This document shows positions 1 through 8,789 of a stretch of DNA of 64,000 nucleotides, piece after piece. The DNA is from Notoacmeibacter sp. MSK16QG-6 (GTDB taxonomy: Bacteria > Pseudomonadota > Alphaproteobacteria > Rhizobiales > Rhizobiaceae), in assembly GCF_024158145.1 (NCBI RefSeq), contig NZ_JAMYXM010000001.1, forward strand, positions 310,001 to 374,000, given 5' to 3'. The position numbers and the translations under genes are program-made. The first letter of the stretch is position 1, and every line of letters starts with the position of its first letter. The notes beneath the pieces were generated by a model. The model worked only from the letters and a program-made list of their open reading frames with translations, had not been told where the DNA came from and ran no database searches.

Positions 1-1
1 C

Positions 2-400
2 GGTCGCTCCAACATTGTCGGAAAGCCGATGGCGCAGCTTCTGCTCCGGGACAGTTGCACGGTCACGATAGCTCACAGCCGGACACAGGATCTCGGCGCG
101 GTTTGCCGCACCGCGGATATTCTGGTCGTGGCCGTGGGCCAACCGGAGCTCATCAAAGGTGAGCACATCAAGGAAGGTGCGGTCGTCATCGACGTCGGCA
201 TGAATCGCCTGACCACCGAAGACGGCAAGGCCAAGCTGGTAGGCGATGTCGACTTTGCAAGCGCTCGGGATCGTGCCGGCGCGATCACACCCGTTCCGGG
301 CGGAGTCGGGCCGATGACCATCGCGTGCCTTCTGGCCAACACGCTGACCGCAGCCTGCCGGATACACGGCTTGTCAGAGCCCGGCGATCTGACCCCCTAG
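2..400 (+). CDS. folD: FolD, methylenetetrahydrofolate dehydrogenase/cyclohydrolase (3' part)
   Basis: This is the C-terminal 132 residues of the bifunctional enzyme that interconverts 5,10-methylene-THF and 10-formyl-THF in cytosolic one-carbon metabolism. The frame is open from base 2, so the start and the catalytic N-terminal half lie left of the window. The visible part is the NADP-binding Rossmann half: GRSNIVGKP at the very start, then VGQPELI, the [11 protein letters not shown] strand, VGDVDF and the closing [11 protein letters not shown] signature. Together these are diagnostic of the family. It stops 10 bp before the convergent flavoprotein gene, so it is probably not in an operon with anything to its right. 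There is no frameshift in the visible part. Confidence 0.95.
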   Translation, partial: GRSNIVGKPMAQLLLRDSCTVTIAHSRTQDLGAVCRTADILVVAVGQPELIKGEHIKEGAVVIDVGMNRLTTEDGKAKLVGDVDFASARDRAGAITPVPGGVGPMTIACLLANTLTAACRIHGLSEPGDLTP

Positions 401-410
401 CGCCAAATTC

Positions 411-1658
411 TCAAGTGAGGCGATCCTTGAAGGATTTCAGATCGTAATCGGCTGCTTCCAGGCTCGATCGATCCAGTTCTATTCCGGCGGAAAGCAGACG
501 ACGCGCCATCAGATGATCGCCAGATGCATTGACCGTCTCAAGACCGACGTAGCGGCCATCCTTGAGGCAGTGAACCAGGATACCGCCGCGATTGTTGCGA
601 CGGACCACGCGCTCGTCGGCCTTGGCCGTCAGGCCGGCAATCTGAAGTTTGCGGTCGCCCTGATCGCTCCAGAACCAGGGAAAGCCTGAATATGGTGGAT
701 GGTCGTTGTCGCTTGCTTCTGCGGCAAGGCGAGTTGCGACGGCCCGCGCCTGATCGGTCGCGTTCTGGACGGATTCGATGCGCATCCGCCCGTCGGCGAG
801 CGGATGGATAAACGAAGCGCAGTCGCCGATGGCACTGATGGCCGGGTCGGCGGTCTGCAACATCGGATCGACAACGATCCCGTTATCGACGGGCAGGCCC
901 GCTTCGCGCGCCAGTTCGTCGCGCGCGGCGACGCCCGCTGCGACAAGCACGAGATCGGCGTCCAAGCGGTCGCCATCGTCCAGCAAAACGCCACCCGCAT
1001 GGCCATCACCGCGATCAATAATCTCTTTGACACCGGTCTGAAGTCGCAGGTCGACACCGATGGAGCGATGAAATTCGTCGAAATACGCGCTCGTCTCCGG
1101 CGCGACGGCGCGAGCCATAACCCGATCAGCTAGTTCGAGCACCGTCACATCGGTGCCGAGACCCCGCGCCATGGCTGCAAATTCCAGCCCGATAAAGCCG
1201 CCGCCGATGATGGCGATGTGCCGCGCCGCGCCGATCCGTCCTCGAATGTCCTCCGCATGGGCGAGTGTACGCAGTTCCAATACGCCAGCCAGGTCAATAC
1301 CCGGTATCGGCAAGGTGCGGTTGATCGCACCGGTCGCCAGCACGAGATGATCGTAGGGTTGGCGTTCGCCATCGGCGAGAATGACCGTCTTCGCATCACG
1401 GTCTATTGCAGCGACCCGCACTTCGCTGCGTATGACGATGTCGTTATCGTCGAAAAAAGCCTGATTGCGGATCAGCAGACGATCCGGATTGCCTTCTTTC
1501 ATGTAAGTTTTGGAAAGCGGCGGTCGTTGATACGGCAAGCCCGGCTCATCACCAAACATGACGATCTTGCCTGAAAACCCTTCCTGCCTGAGGCTGGCGG
1601 CGACCTGCGCACCCGCCTGCCCTGCACCCACGATCACGATGATTTGAGCGTCGCTCAT
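411..1658 (-). CDS. NAD(P)/FAD-dependent oxidoreductase, ferredoxin-reductase type
   Basis: A 415-residue flavoprotein of the rhodocoxin/putidaredoxin-reductase type. It should pass electrons from NAD(P)H through FAD to a ferredoxin or similar partner in the cytosol. The N-terminal FAD dinucleotide fold shows VGAGQAG near residue 11, the NAD fold shows IIGGGFIGLEFA in the middle, and an IGDCASF FAD motif precedes a reductase C-terminal domain. An in-frame GTG four codons upstream is possible. I chose the ATG because GGAGG lies 11 nt before it. That Shine-Dalgarno sequence is inside a 13-bp stem-loop. The gene follows DoxX on the same strand after 82 bp, so it is the probable last gene of the bufferin operon. 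The true electron acceptor is not shown by the sequence, and no ferredoxin gene is adjacent. Confidence 0.85.
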   Translation of the reverse strand: MSDAQIIVIVGAGQAGAQVAASLRQEGFSGKIVMFGDEPGLPYQRPPLSKTYMKEGNPDRLLIRNQAFFDDNDIVIRSEVRVAAIDRDAKTVILADGERQPYDHLVLATGAINRTLPIPGIDLAGVLELRTLAHAEDIRGRIGAARHIAIIGGGFIGLEFAAMARGLGTDVTVLELADRVMARAVAPETSAYFDEFHRSIGVDLRLQTGVKEIIDRGDGHAGGVLLDDGDRLDADLVLVAAGVAARDELAREAGLPVDNGIVVDPMLQTADPAISAIGDCASFIHPLADGRMRIESVQNATDQARAVATRLAAEASDNDHPPYSGFPWFWSDQGDRKLQIAGLTAKADERVVRRNNRGGILVHCLKDGRYVGLETVNASGDHLMARRLLSAGIELDRSSLEAADYDLKSFKDRLT

Positions 1659-1662
1659 AGAA

Positions 1663-1697
1663 TAAGCCACCTCCGATTTGCTGGCGGAGGTGGCTTA
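1663..1697 (-). promoter_or_regulatory. Stem-loop that sequesters the flavoprotein ribosome-binding site
   Basis: A perfect 13-bp inverted repeat (1663-1675 with 1685-1697) has a 9-nt loop. On the minus-strand RNA the 3' arm contains the GGAGG Shine-Dalgarno of the flavoprotein gene, whose ATG begins 5 nt after the stem. No U-run follows, so a translational control hairpin fits better than a terminator. It could also be an intercistronic processing site. Confidence 0.6.
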
Positions 1698-1740
1698 ACG
1701 TCTTTGACGGACACCGACAATGGCGTCGGAATAGCCCGAC

Positions 1741-2229
1741 CTAGCGAGCGAAAGAGTGGGCTTCACCCGTTGAGCGATTGCCGAGCCATCTGCCGAAAAT
1801 GCGGTCGATGCCGATCGGTCCTGCGCCGTAAACCACCAATGCCAATGCCATTGCGGCCCAAGGCAAATGGAAGTTCGCCCAAGCAGATGGGACGGTAAGC
1901 TGTATAATAGCGGTCATGACAAGGAGGCCGAGCGCCGAGAAGCGGGTCATAAGCCCCAGCACGAGAAGAACCGGCAGCAGAATTTCGAATACGCCGGACA
2001 TCCATGCCATCAGCGTCGGAAATGGGTACGGCAACGATGCTCCAAAAATATGCAAGCGAAACTCGTGGGTGAAAAGCAATGTGGTCGTGTCGGATAATCG
2101 TCCGAAGCCATCCCATTTTGTCAGGCCGGATTTGAAGAACGGCACCGCCAGGGCAAAGCGCAACGCAAGCAAGGCAAATGGCTCGAGCATGCGTGTGGCG
2201 GCGGTCAATCGCTCGGAAACAGTAATCAT
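1741..2229 (-). CDS. DoxX-family membrane protein, probable BufD-type operon member
   Basis: A 162-residue integral membrane protein of the DoxX family with about four hydrophobic segments. It has the typical RFALAVPFFKSGLTKW start of the first helix and a GVFEILLPVLLVLGL second helix. DoxX proteins are linked to thiol and redox homeostasis, but no reaction is firmly known. It starts 16 bp after the bufC stop on the same strand, and DoxX genes are frequent members of bufABC operons. A role in supporting production of the modified metallopeptide is therefore inferred from context. The flavoprotein gene follows after a hairpin. Confidence 0.8.
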   Translation of the reverse strand: MITVSERLTAATRMLEPFALLALRFALAVPFFKSGLTKWDGFGRLSDTTTLLFTHEFRLHIFGASLPYPFPTLMAWMSGVFEILLPVLLVLGLMTRFSALGLLVMTAIIQLTVPSAWANFHLPWAAMALALVVYGAGPIGIDRIFGRWLGNRSTGEAHSFAR

Positions 2230-2245
2230 GGTCGGTCCTTCCCGG

Positions 2246-3016
2246 TCAGGAATTTTGGGTCAATGCGCCAGCTTCGGTGAGGCGAAGGAGCGTGGCTCCG
2301 AAGTCGAAAGACGCATCTGTGTCGAACGCGAGCATTGCAGCGTCTTCAAGCGTTTTGCCGCCGGACATAGCACTGGCAAAAACCATTTCCGCCTCCGACA
2401 GAAGCGTCAGCAAAACGGTTTCTTCGGGGCGGGTCAGGAGCACCTGCTCCGCGCCACCTTTTGTCAATGGCTTCACGTTCTCCGATTGGTGCGCGACCCA
2501 GATCGACCCGACCGGATGGGAGGATGAAAGCAGCCGACCGGCTGGGTGCATTGCGATTTTCGAGATCGCGTCAACATCGGACAAATCGAGCGACTGCAGA
2601 TCGGCGATCTGCAGAACACTCGCATCGGCCGCGTGATAAGATTCGCCGAGGAGCCATTCCAGCCGCGCAACCTCAGGCAGATAAGCCAGATGACCGGCGG
2701 ATTCGATGCGGCCGAGAAAAGATGGAAACGCTTCGCCATAGCGGAACATCAGTGGTGAAGTCGGCCGGTGCTGAACAGTAAACTGCGCCGTAACGAAGGC
2801 GAAGAATTCATCGCCGACCAGCCGGCGCGTGACCGGATAGCGTTGCTCCAACGCCCGGCTGAGACTGCTTCGCAAATTGTTACGATATATGGCGAAGCGC
2901 CGTCCGTCCGCCCGTCCATCGGCGGTCTTCATATCGGCCGGAATCACTTGCGATTCGGCTGGCAGGCAGGCCAGAAATTCTGTTTCAGCGCATGTTGTTT
3001 GAGCGGCTTGCGTCAT
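2246..3016 (-). CDS. bufC: BufC, DUF2063 partner of the bufferin-modifying enzyme
   Basis: A 256-residue protein with an N-terminal DUF2063 (putative DNA-binding) domain, recognisable by [23 protein letters not shown]-like spacing, the LVGDEFF motif and a following [13 protein letters not shown] helix. In bufferin systems the DUF2063 protein binds the precursor leader and works with the DUF692 enzyme. Its start overlaps the bufB stop by 4 bp (ATGA), which indicates translational coupling and stoichiometric production. The C-terminal third is more variable. I see no membrane segment or signal peptide, so it is expected to be cytosolic. Confidence 0.85.
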   Translation of the reverse strand: MTQAAQTTCAETEFLACLPAESQVIPADMKTADGRADGRRFAIYRNNLRSSLSRALEQRYPVTRRLVGDEFFAFVTAQFTVQHRPTSPLMFRYGEAFPSFLGRIESAGHLAYLPEVARLEWLLGESYHAADASVLQIADLQSLDLSDVDAISKIAMHPAGRLLSSSHPVGSIWVAHQSENVKPLTKGGAEQVLLTRPEETVLLTLLSEAEMVFASAMSGGKTLEDAAMLAFDTDASFDFGATLLRLTEAGALTQNS

Positions 3017-3897
3017 TGCGCCGCCTCAGCTTCCATACCAGCGAAATCAGCCATGATTGCATCGGCCATCCGTGCTTCAGCGAACAACGTTTCGAAGGGC
3101 GGTACATCATTGTCCCATTCGATGAGCGTGGCGACCGGCCCCAGCCGGCTCAAAGCATGGCGATAAAGACCGAAAACATCTGGCGATACGTGGCGGTCGT
3201 GTGTGTCCACCAGAACGCGCTGGCCGGCGTCGTCTTCGATTTCCTCATGCCCGGCCAGATGAATCTCGCCGACGAACTGCACGGGAAATCGGTCGATATA
3301 GGCCATGGGATCGAGGCCGTGATTGGTACAGGTCACCATGACGTTGTTGACATCGAAAAGAAGTCCGCAGCCGGTGCGCTCTGCAATACGACCGAGAAAA
3401 TCGGTCTCCTCGATCGTCGATTCCTCGAACAGCAGGTAGGTCGAAGGGTTTTCGAGCAGCATCTGACGGCCAAGAGTCTGTTGCACCTCGTCCACATGAG
3501 AAGCGACGCGGTCGAGCGTGGCCTCGGTGTAAGGAAGCGGCAGCAGATCGTTCAGGAATTGCTCCTGATGGGTGGACCAGGCGAGATGCTCGGAGAAACT
3601 TGCTGGCCGGTATCGTTCAAGCAGACGTTTCAGACGAGCCAGGTGCTCTTTGTCGAGCGGGCCAGCGCCACCTATGGACAAGCCAACGCCATGGATCGAA
3701 AGCGGATAACGCGCGGCCATCTCTTCCAGAAAACGGTGCGGCGCTCCGCCCTCGCCCATATAGTTCTCGGCGTGAATTTCGACGAAGCCGAGATCGGGCT
3801 TTTGGTCGATAATATCCTTGCGGTGCTCGACCTTCAGACCAATGCCGGATCGAGCAGGAAGCTGGCTACACTGAAATGACGGCGATGTGTCGTGCAT
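3013..3897 (-). CDS. bufB: BufB, DUF692 multinuclear non-heme iron oxidative enzyme (MNIO)
   Basis: A 294-residue DUF692 TIM-barrel protein. The family (MNIO, with MbnB as a member) oxidatively modifies cysteines of RiPP precursors using two or three iron ions. Candidate metal-binding blocks are visible in order: EIHAENY near residue 41, [38 protein letters not shown] and TLIEWDND. It lies between the precursor gene bufA (86 bp upstream) and the partner gene bufC (4-bp overlap downstream), which is the canonical bufferin order. It should act in the cytosol on BufA before export. Family assignment is firm; the exact modification here (thiooxazole in studied bufferins) is inferred. Confidence 0.92.
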   Translation of the reverse strand: MHDTSPSFQCSQLPARSGIGLKVEHRKDIIDQKPDLGFVEIHAENYMGEGGAPHRFLEEMAARYPLSIHGVGLSIGGAGPLDKEHLARLKRLLERYRPASFSEHLAWSTHQEQFLNDLLPLPYTEATLDRVASHVDEVQQTLGRQMLLENPSTYLLFEESTIEETDFLGRIAERTGCGLLFDVNNVMVTCTNHGLDPMAYIDRFPVQFVGEIHLAGHEEIEDDAGQRVLVDTHDRHVSPDVFGLYRHALSRLGPVATLIEWDNDVPPFETLFAEARMADAIMADFAGMEAEAAQ

Positions 3898-3982
3898 GGA
3901 TCCGCTCCGGTTGGATAAGTTGAGAATTGGTGGACCGGCGAGGAAGACGAGAACGCAACGTCGCCGGCCCGGAACCGAGCGT

Positions 3983-4288
3983 TTAGCCCTTGTTCATGCC
4001 CGGCACGTCGCGCTCGAGAGCCGTGAGCGAACCGGTCCGGTCATCAGGCAATTCCATTGTCTCGCAGGTGCCAGCAGGCACATATTTCCAGGCATTGCCC
4101 TGATAATCGACGGTTGACGTGCCGGCACAGCTGGTGCCGGGGCCGGCGGCGCAATCATTCTGGCCAGCGAGTGAAACGCCGTAGCACTTAACCTTTTCCT
4201 GCGCCTGAGCGGGCGTGGCCACCGCCGCGGCGGAAAGAGCGGTTGCGAGGGAGCCGGCGAGTGCAATGCTGAAAGTGCGACGATCCAT
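3983..4288 (-). CDS. bufA: BufA, bufferin-type RiPP precursor (DUF2282)
   Basis: A 101-residue DUF2282 protein with an N-terminal Sec-type signal peptide (MDRRTFSIA, hydrophobic core, cut near ATPAQA-QEK). The mature part has four cysteines (C35, C46, C54, C75), the hallmark of BufA1-type bufferins, which bind copper after modification by BufB/BufC. A longer frame begins at 4348, but the ATG at 4288 is preceded by GGAGG at good spacing and gives the signal peptide its proper start. A GTAACG-N16-CGAT promoter element lies 63-88 bp upstream and faces this gene. The chemistry is inferred from the family; the gene order is seen directly. Confidence 0.9.
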   Translation of the reverse strand: MDRRTFSIALAGSLATALSAAAVATPAQAQEKVKCYGVSLAGQNDCAAGPGTSCAGTSTVDYQGNAWKYVPAGTCETMELPDDRTGSLTALERDVPGMNKG

Positions 4289-4350
4289 TTTAATGACCTC
4301 CAAAAAGTCCGATTGGATTTTGAATGGCACCACGCCATCCATGGCCAAAC

Positions 4351-4376
4351 ATCGGGACCGGTCGAAGGGTCGTTAC
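4351..4376 (-). promoter_or_regulatory. Predicted SigF-type ECF promoter for the buf operon
   Basis: Read on the minus strand: GTAACG (-35) at 4376-4371, 16 nt, then CGAT (-10) at 4354-4351. This matches the GTAAC-N16-CGAA form I recall for Caulobacter SigF-dependent genes. It lies about 60 nt upstream of the bufA ATG, leaving a sensible leader. Confidence 0.65.
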
Positions 4377-4446
4377 GGGGCTCACGATTTCGTGATCGAA
4401 ACGTGATCGCGGACGCGATACATTTCCAAAACTCTGCCGCTGTTCT

Positions 4447-4472
4447 GTAACATTGGCATAGGACGCCTCGAA
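4447..4472 (+). promoter_or_regulatory. Predicted SigF-type ECF promoter for sigF (autoregulation)
   Basis: GTAACA at 4447-4452, 16 nt, then CGAA at 4469-4472, the same architecture as the divergent bufA element. It is very close to the gene: transcription would begin near 4479, leaving only about 8 nt before the preferred ATG at 4488 and cutting into the Shine-Dalgarno. It is therefore either near-leaderless or not used. Confidence 0.45.
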
Positions 4473-4487
4473 TAGGAGGTCATGCAG

Positions 4488-5039
4488 ATGACCGCGCCGC
4501 CTTCAACGCCCGATCTGGATGGACTTTTCGCCGCAGGGCTCGATGGCGACCGGATCGCCTATCAGCGTTTTCTCGATGAAGTCGCGCGGACAATGCGCGC
4601 GTTTCTTCACAAGAAGATGGGCTCTGATAAGACAGCGGATGTCGAGGATGTCGTGCAGGACGTGCTGATCGCCGTTCATACCAAACGCCATAGCTGGCGA
4701 CCGGAGAAGCCGGTTGCCGCGTGGCTATTCGCCATTGCGCGCTACAAGGCAATCGACCACTGGCGCTCGCATTCGCGCCATTCGCATCTCGACATCGCCG
4801 ATTTCGAAAGCGTTCTGAGCGACAATCAGGCCGAGCCGGTCATACTGAACTACGAACTCGAACGCGCTGTTGGCGCGCTTTCGGGCCGCTCTCGCGACGT
4901 CGTCTCGCAAATCTCGCTGAAAGGGCAGAGCATTTCCGATACAGCCAAGCATCTCGGCATGAGCGAAGGGGCCGTCCGCGTCGCCTTTCACCGAGGTCTG
5001 TCGGCGCTCAGCGAGCGTTTCAAGGACAATGACAAATGA
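4488..5039 (+). CDS. sigF: SigF-like ECF RNA polymerase sigma factor
   Basis: A 183-residue group IV sigma factor. Region 2 spans roughly residues 20-95 (VEDVVQDVLIAVHTKRHSW, then AWLFAIARYKAID), and region 4 is a C-terminal helix-turn-helix (ISDTAKHLGMSEGAVRVAFHR). AGGAGG ends at 4479, so the ATG at 4488 (8-nt spacing) fits better than the one at 4482. Its stop overlaps the nrsF start by 4 bp, the standard sigma/anti-sigma coupling. In Caulobacter, SigF with NrsF responds to heavy metals and oxidants and drives buf operons. The divergent buf operon here and the matching promoter motifs make the same circuit likely. Confidence 0.88.
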   Translation: MTAPPSTPDLDGLFAAGLDGDRIAYQRFLDEVARTMRAFLHKKMGSDKTADVEDVVQDVLIAVHTKRHSWRPEKPVAAWLFAIARYKAIDHWRSHSRHSHLDIADFESVLSDNQAEPVILNYELERAVGALSGRSRDVVSQISLKGQSISDTAKHLGMSEGAVRVAFHRGLSALSERFKDNDK

Positions 5040-5674
5040 GAACCAGCCAGCTTATCGATCAGCTCGGCGAAGACGCCGCGACACACCCGCCAAAGCGCCC
5101 CCTGCCCTGGGCTTTGGTTATAACGGGCGCGTTGCTGGCCGGCGCGTTGCTGATGTTCAGCCTTTTCAGCATCAGGCCGGATCTGTCCAGGGTGGCCATG
5201 ACGTACGGATTTTTGCTCAAGCCCGGCGTTGCCGCCCTTGTTGCCATTCCCGCCTTGCGGCTGATCGTCGATATTTCCCATCCGACCGGCGAGCCGATGC
5301 GTCATCTGCCTTGGCTGGCGGTCGGCCTTGTCGTCCTGGTTCTTGGCGTAGCCACTGAAATGATGCTCATTCCGCCAGTCCAATGGTCGGCTCGGCTGAT
5401 CGGTTATAATCCCGCTGCCTGCGCAACATCCGTCTTTCTGCTGGCCATTCCCATCGTCGCTATCATGATTTTCGCTATCCGCCAGCGCGCCACGGTCCGA
5501 CCTGTACTCGCTGGTTCGCTGGCAGGCCTATTCGGCGGGGCGGTGGCAACCTTTCTCTACGCCGTACACTGCCCAGACGATTCCCCATTTTTCCTCGCCG
5601 TTTGGTACGGCCTGGCCATCCTCTTGCTGATGGGCATTGGCGCGCTGGCGGGCCGGTTTTTTCTGCGCTGGTGA
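5036..5674 (+). CDS. nrsF: NrsF-like membrane anti-sigma factor (DUF1109)
   Basis: A 212-residue DUF1109 protein with a short cytosolic N-terminus (residues 1-23) and six hydrophobic segments. In the inner membrane it should hold SigF inactive until a metal or oxidant signal arrives. It has only two cysteines, C129 (NPAACATS) and C179 (AVHCPDD). Caulobacter NrsF is reported to need two conserved cysteines at almost the same positions for sensing, so these are the likely sensor thiols. Translation is coupled to sigF by an ATGA overlap. It ends 13 bp before the convergent GST gene. Confidence 0.88.
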   Translation: MRTSQLIDQLGEDAATHPPKRPLPWALVITGALLAGALLMFSLFSIRPDLSRVAMTYGFLLKPGVAALVAIPALRLIVDISHPTGEPMRHLPWLAVGLVVLVLGVATEMMLIPPVQWSARLIGYNPAACATSVFLLAIPIVAIMIFAIRQRATVRPVLAGSLAGLFGGAVATFLYAVHCPDDSPFFLAVWYGLAILLLMGIGALAGRFFLRW

Positions 5675-5687
5675 GAAGTACTAGCGC

Positions 5688-6350
5688 CTATTCGGCGTCC
5701 GGCTGGTTCGCCGGCAAGGCTCGTTCAAACGCTTCTTTTTCCAGGCAGGTCTCAACGATCCGGCGAATGGTTGGATATGGAGTCTCGTCAACATCGAAGC
5801 GGCGATTGTTGATCGACTGCGCGACGAGGCAGATGTCAGCCATGGTTATTCGATCGCCATGGCAGAAGCGTCCCGTCTCCGGCTCGCCAGCCAATCGCTT
5901 CTCCAGGCCGGCAAATTCCAGCGTGACCCAATGGCGAAACCATTCGCCTATTGCCTCTTGATCTGCCTCGAACTGACTGCGCAAGCGTTTTAAAACACGC
6001 AAATTGTTTAGCGGATGGATGTCCAGGGCAACGGCATAAGACAGAGCACGGACCCGTGCCCGACCGACAGGCTCCGCTGGCAATAAAGGCGGCTCCGGAT
6101 GCGTCTCGTCCAGCCATTCGATGATCGCCAGCGACTGGCCGAGATGGCTACCATCGGGCAATTGAAGTGTGGGCACGAACCCTTGGACGTTGCGCTGGAG
6201 ATAACCTTCCGAGCGCTGCTCACCGGAGCGCAAATTATAGGTCATCTGATCGTAGCCGACGTCTTTCAGATTAAGCGCGATGCGCGTCCGAAAGCTTGTC
6301 GAAGAGCGGAAATAGCCATGTAGTGCGTAGGCGGCGTTGCGTCCTGCCAT
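5688..6350 (-). CDS. maiA: Zeta-class glutathione S-transferase, probable maleylacetoacetate isomerase
   Basis: A 220-residue cytosolic GST with an N-terminal thioredoxin-like domain (YFRSSTSFRTRIALN, the zeta-class SSxxxR glutathione site with a second-position Thr) and the QS motif at the end of that domain (LGQSLAIIEWL). A helical C-terminal domain carries DIHPLNNLRVL and ITMADICLVAQ. Zeta GSTs isomerise maleylacetoacetate to fumarylacetoacetate in tyrosine breakdown using glutathione. No hmgA or fah gene is adjacent, so another maleylpyruvate-type substrate remains possible. It is convergent with nrsF and separated from aapP by about 95 bp. Confidence 0.8.
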   Translation of the reverse strand: MAGRNAAYALHGYFRSSTSFRTRIALNLKDVGYDQMTYNLRSGEQRSEGYLQRNVQGFVPTLQLPDGSHLGQSLAIIEWLDETHPEPPLLPAEPVGRARVRALSYAVALDIHPLNNLRVLKRLRSQFEADQEAIGEWFRHWVTLEFAGLEKRLAGEPETGRFCHGDRITMADICLVAQSINNRRFDVDETPYPTIRRIVETCLEKEAFERALPANQPDAE

Positions 6351-6444
6351 CTCGCGGCCCTCCCCTGCCGTGACGATCCAAAGGACATGCTATCCTGTCT
6401 GTGCCGCCTCGGCCACCGGCAGCGAACGGCTGCCGATCTGCCAA

Positions 6445-7275
6445 TCAGCCGTGAAGGATCTGGCTCAGGAAAAGCTTTGTGCGCTCGTGCTGCGGATTGT
6501 CGAAGAAGTCCTGCGGATTGTTCTGTTCGACGATCTGTCCTGCATCCATGAAGATTACGCGGTTGGCGACCTGACGGGCAAACCCCATCTCGTGCGTCAC
6601 GCACAGCATGGTCATCCCCTCCTCGGCGAGGCCAACCATGGTGTCGAGCACTTCCTTGATCATTTCCGGGTCGAGCGCCGAAGTCGGCTCATCGAAAAGC
6701 ATGATGCGCGGGTTCATGCAGAGCGAGCGGGCGATGGCCACACGCTGCTGCTGGCCGCCGGATAGCTGACCGGGATATTTGTTCGCCTGTTCAGGAATCT
6801 TGACCCGCTCAAGATAGTGCATCGCGATCTCTTCGGCTTCCTTCTTCGGCATCTTGCGCACCTCAATCGGGGCCAGCGTACAATTCTGAAGAATCGTCAG
6901 ATGCGGGAAGAGGTTGAAGTGCTGGAACACCATGCCGACCTCGCGACGCACCTCATCGATCTTTTTCAGATCGTGCGTCAGTTCGGTGCCATCGACGATG
7001 ATCTTGCCTTCCTGATGTTCTTCCAGGCGGTTGATGCAGCGAATCATGGTGGACTTGCCGGAGCCCGACGGGCCGGCAATGACGATTCGCTCACCGCGCA
7101 TGACCTTCAGGTCGATATCGCGCAGCACGTGAAAATCGCCGTACCATTTGTTGACCTTGATCATCTCGACCGCAACGTCGGTCTTGCTGACCTGCATCTT
7201 GCTGCGATCTGCGCCAGAGGACGCGACGACGGCGGGGTCGGGCGTGTTGCCGATGGCCATTGTCTGGTCGGTCAT
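6445..7275 (-). CDS. aapP: AapP, ATPase of the general L-amino acid ABC transporter
   Basis: A 276-residue ABC ATPase that powers amino-acid uptake through AapQ/AapM. Walker [10 protein letters not shown] is at residues 68-76, followed by the Q-loop [11 protein letters not shown], signature LSGGQQQR, Walker B IMLFDEP and the H-loop VTHEMGF. It has an unusually long polar N-terminus of about 30 residues before the ABC domain. It is the last gene of aapJ-aapQ-aapM-aapP and starts 13 bp after the aapM stop. The [14 protein letters not shown] region and closing LFLSQIL are typical of polar amino-acid importers of the GlnQ/AapP group. Confidence 0.94.
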   Translation of the reverse strand: MTDQTMAIGNTPDPAVVASSGADRSKMQVSKTDVAVEMIKVNKWYGDFHVLRDIDLKVMRGERIVIAGPSGSGKSTMIRCINRLEEHQEGKIIVDGTELTHDLKKIDEVRREVGMVFQHFNLFPHLTILQNCTLAPIEVRKMPKKEAEEIAMHYLERVKIPEQANKYPGQLSGGQQQRVAIARSLCMNPRIMLFDEPTSALDPEMIKEVLDTMVGLAEEGMTMLCVTHEMGFARQVANRVIFMDAGQIVEQNNPQDFFDNPQHERTKLFLSQILHG

Positions 7276-7288
7276 GAGAAGCCCCTTT

Positions 7289-8779
7289 TTAGCGCTTGTA
7301 ACCGGTATCGAGCCGGCGTTCGACGAATTGACTGTAGCGGCTCATGCCAAAGCAGAAGAGCCAGAAGACGAAACCGGCAAAGACCAGGCCGGTGGCGGCG
7401 GTGGAAGGCGTGATCCAGTTTGGATCGGAAAATCCGCGCCGCACGGTGCCCAGCAGATCGGCCAGGCCGATAATGTAGACGAGCGAGGTATCCTTGAAGA
7501 GCCCGATGAAGGTGTTCACGATGCCAGGAATCACCAGTTTCAGCGCCTGCGGGAGGATGATCATCCGCATGGACTGCCAATATGACAGGCCGAGCGATGC
7601 CGCTCCCTCATACTGCCCTTTCGGAATGGCCTGCAGACCACCGCGAATCACTTCCGCCATATAGGCGGCGGAGAACAGCGCCACGCCGACAAGTGCGCGC
7701 AGCAACTGATTGAAGCTCACGCCAGAGGGCATCAGAAGCGGCAGCATAAAGGCAGCCATGAAGAGAACGGTGATAAGCGGCACGCCGCGCCAGAACTCGA
7801 TGAAGATGATGCAGACCGTTCGGATTGCCGGCATGTCCGACTGGCGGCCCAGGGCCAACAGAATGCCGAGCGGCAACGATGCGGCGATACCGGTAACCGC
7901 GACGATGAGGGTCAGCATCAGACCGCCCCAAAGATTCGTCGAGACCGGCCGAAGGCCGTAATCCTCGGCGAGCAGAACCGCGATGAAAGCCGCTACCACA
8001 ACCGGAACCACCGGGCGCCATATCTGTACGCCTGCGCGCTGCGCCATGCCGACGGCGATTGCGACGGCGGACACCAGAGCGGAGAGGCATGCAAGCACGC
8101 TCCAGATCGTGAAGGTGATTCCAGCGAATCGAATGGTGCCCGTATCGAGCGACGACATCACGATAAGAGCGAAGCAGGCGATCAGGCCGATCAAAGCGAT
8201 CTTGGCGGGCCAGGCCGCGAGGCCCCCTGCATCGTCACCATACAATAGATAGGCGGTGATCGCCGCGACGAGCATCAGAAACGCAGTGAAGCCGCCAGAC
8301 ACATCGAAACCCGCGCCGGTCAGCATGACAAGTGCGAAGATCGGAAAAACGCCGAACAGCAGCCAGGTGTTGAGGCTCTTGAACGGTATGCTGGGAATCG
8401 CGGCTCCGGCAACGAGAAGCGCGAAAACGATCGCGACGAGATTGGGCCGCCAGCGAAGATCGATAGGATAGCTGCCATACATGAACTGGCTGAACTTGGC
8501 GCCGACAAAGGCCCAGCACGCGCCTTCGCTCTCCCCTTCCCCGGGAGTGAGGCAAGCTTCCCGGTCCCCGCCAAAGAAGGTCGCGTCGAAGACCGCCCAG
8601 CTTAGAATCGACCAGATCAGCCAGGCTGCGAAAACGCCAAAAACAACACTGAGAACGGTGTCCGTCGGAGTCGCAAAAAGATTTTTGCGTACGACCTGGA
8701 CGATACCCTTTTCACCGGCCGGCGCCGGGCGGGAGGGAATTTGCTGATCGGCAACATAGCCGGCAACCTGCTCTTCCAT
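7289..8779 (-). CDS. aapM: AapM, permease of the general L-amino acid ABC transporter (enlarged)
   Basis: A 496-residue inner-membrane permease of the HisM/AapM type. The binding-protein-dependent permease domain occupies the C-terminal 220 residues, with the EAA loop at [22 protein letters not shown]. AapM from other rhizobia is about 385 residues as I know it. The excess of roughly 110 residues lies between the N-terminal WRPNLV segment and [13 protein letters not shown], and is made of four or so additional hydrophobic helices. Reading frame and composition are continuous, so this looks like a genuine insertion rather than an error. It sits 10 bp after aapQ and 13 bp before aapP. Confidence 0.92.
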   Translation of the reverse strand: MEEQVAGYVADQQIPSRPAPAGEKGIVQVVRKNLFATPTDTVLSVVFGVFAAWLIWSILSWAVFDATFFGGDREACLTPGEGESEGACWAFVGAKFSQFMYGSYPIDLRWRPNLVAIVFALLVAGAAIPSIPFKSLNTWLLFGVFPIFALVMLTGAGFDVSGGFTAFLMLVAAITAYLLYGDDAGGLAAWPAKIALIGLIACFALIVMSSLDTGTIRFAGITFTIWSVLACLSALVSAVAIAVGMAQRAGVQIWRPVVPVVVAAFIAVLLAEDYGLRPVSTNLWGGLMLTLIVAVTGIAASLPLGILLALGRQSDMPAIRTVCIIFIEFWRGVPLITVLFMAAFMLPLLMPSGVSFNQLLRALVGVALFSAAYMAEVIRGGLQAIPKGQYEGAASLGLSYWQSMRMIILPQALKLVIPGIVNTFIGLFKDTSLVYIIGLADLLGTVRRGFSDPNWITPSTAATGLVFAGFVFWLFCFGMSRYSQFVERRLDTGYKR

Positions 8780-8789
8780 CTTTCCCTCC

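Noticed and set aside
4482-4487. First ATG of the sigF frame as the start
   Set aside because: It lies only 2 nt after AGGAGG. The ATG at 4488 has normal spacing and costs only two residues.
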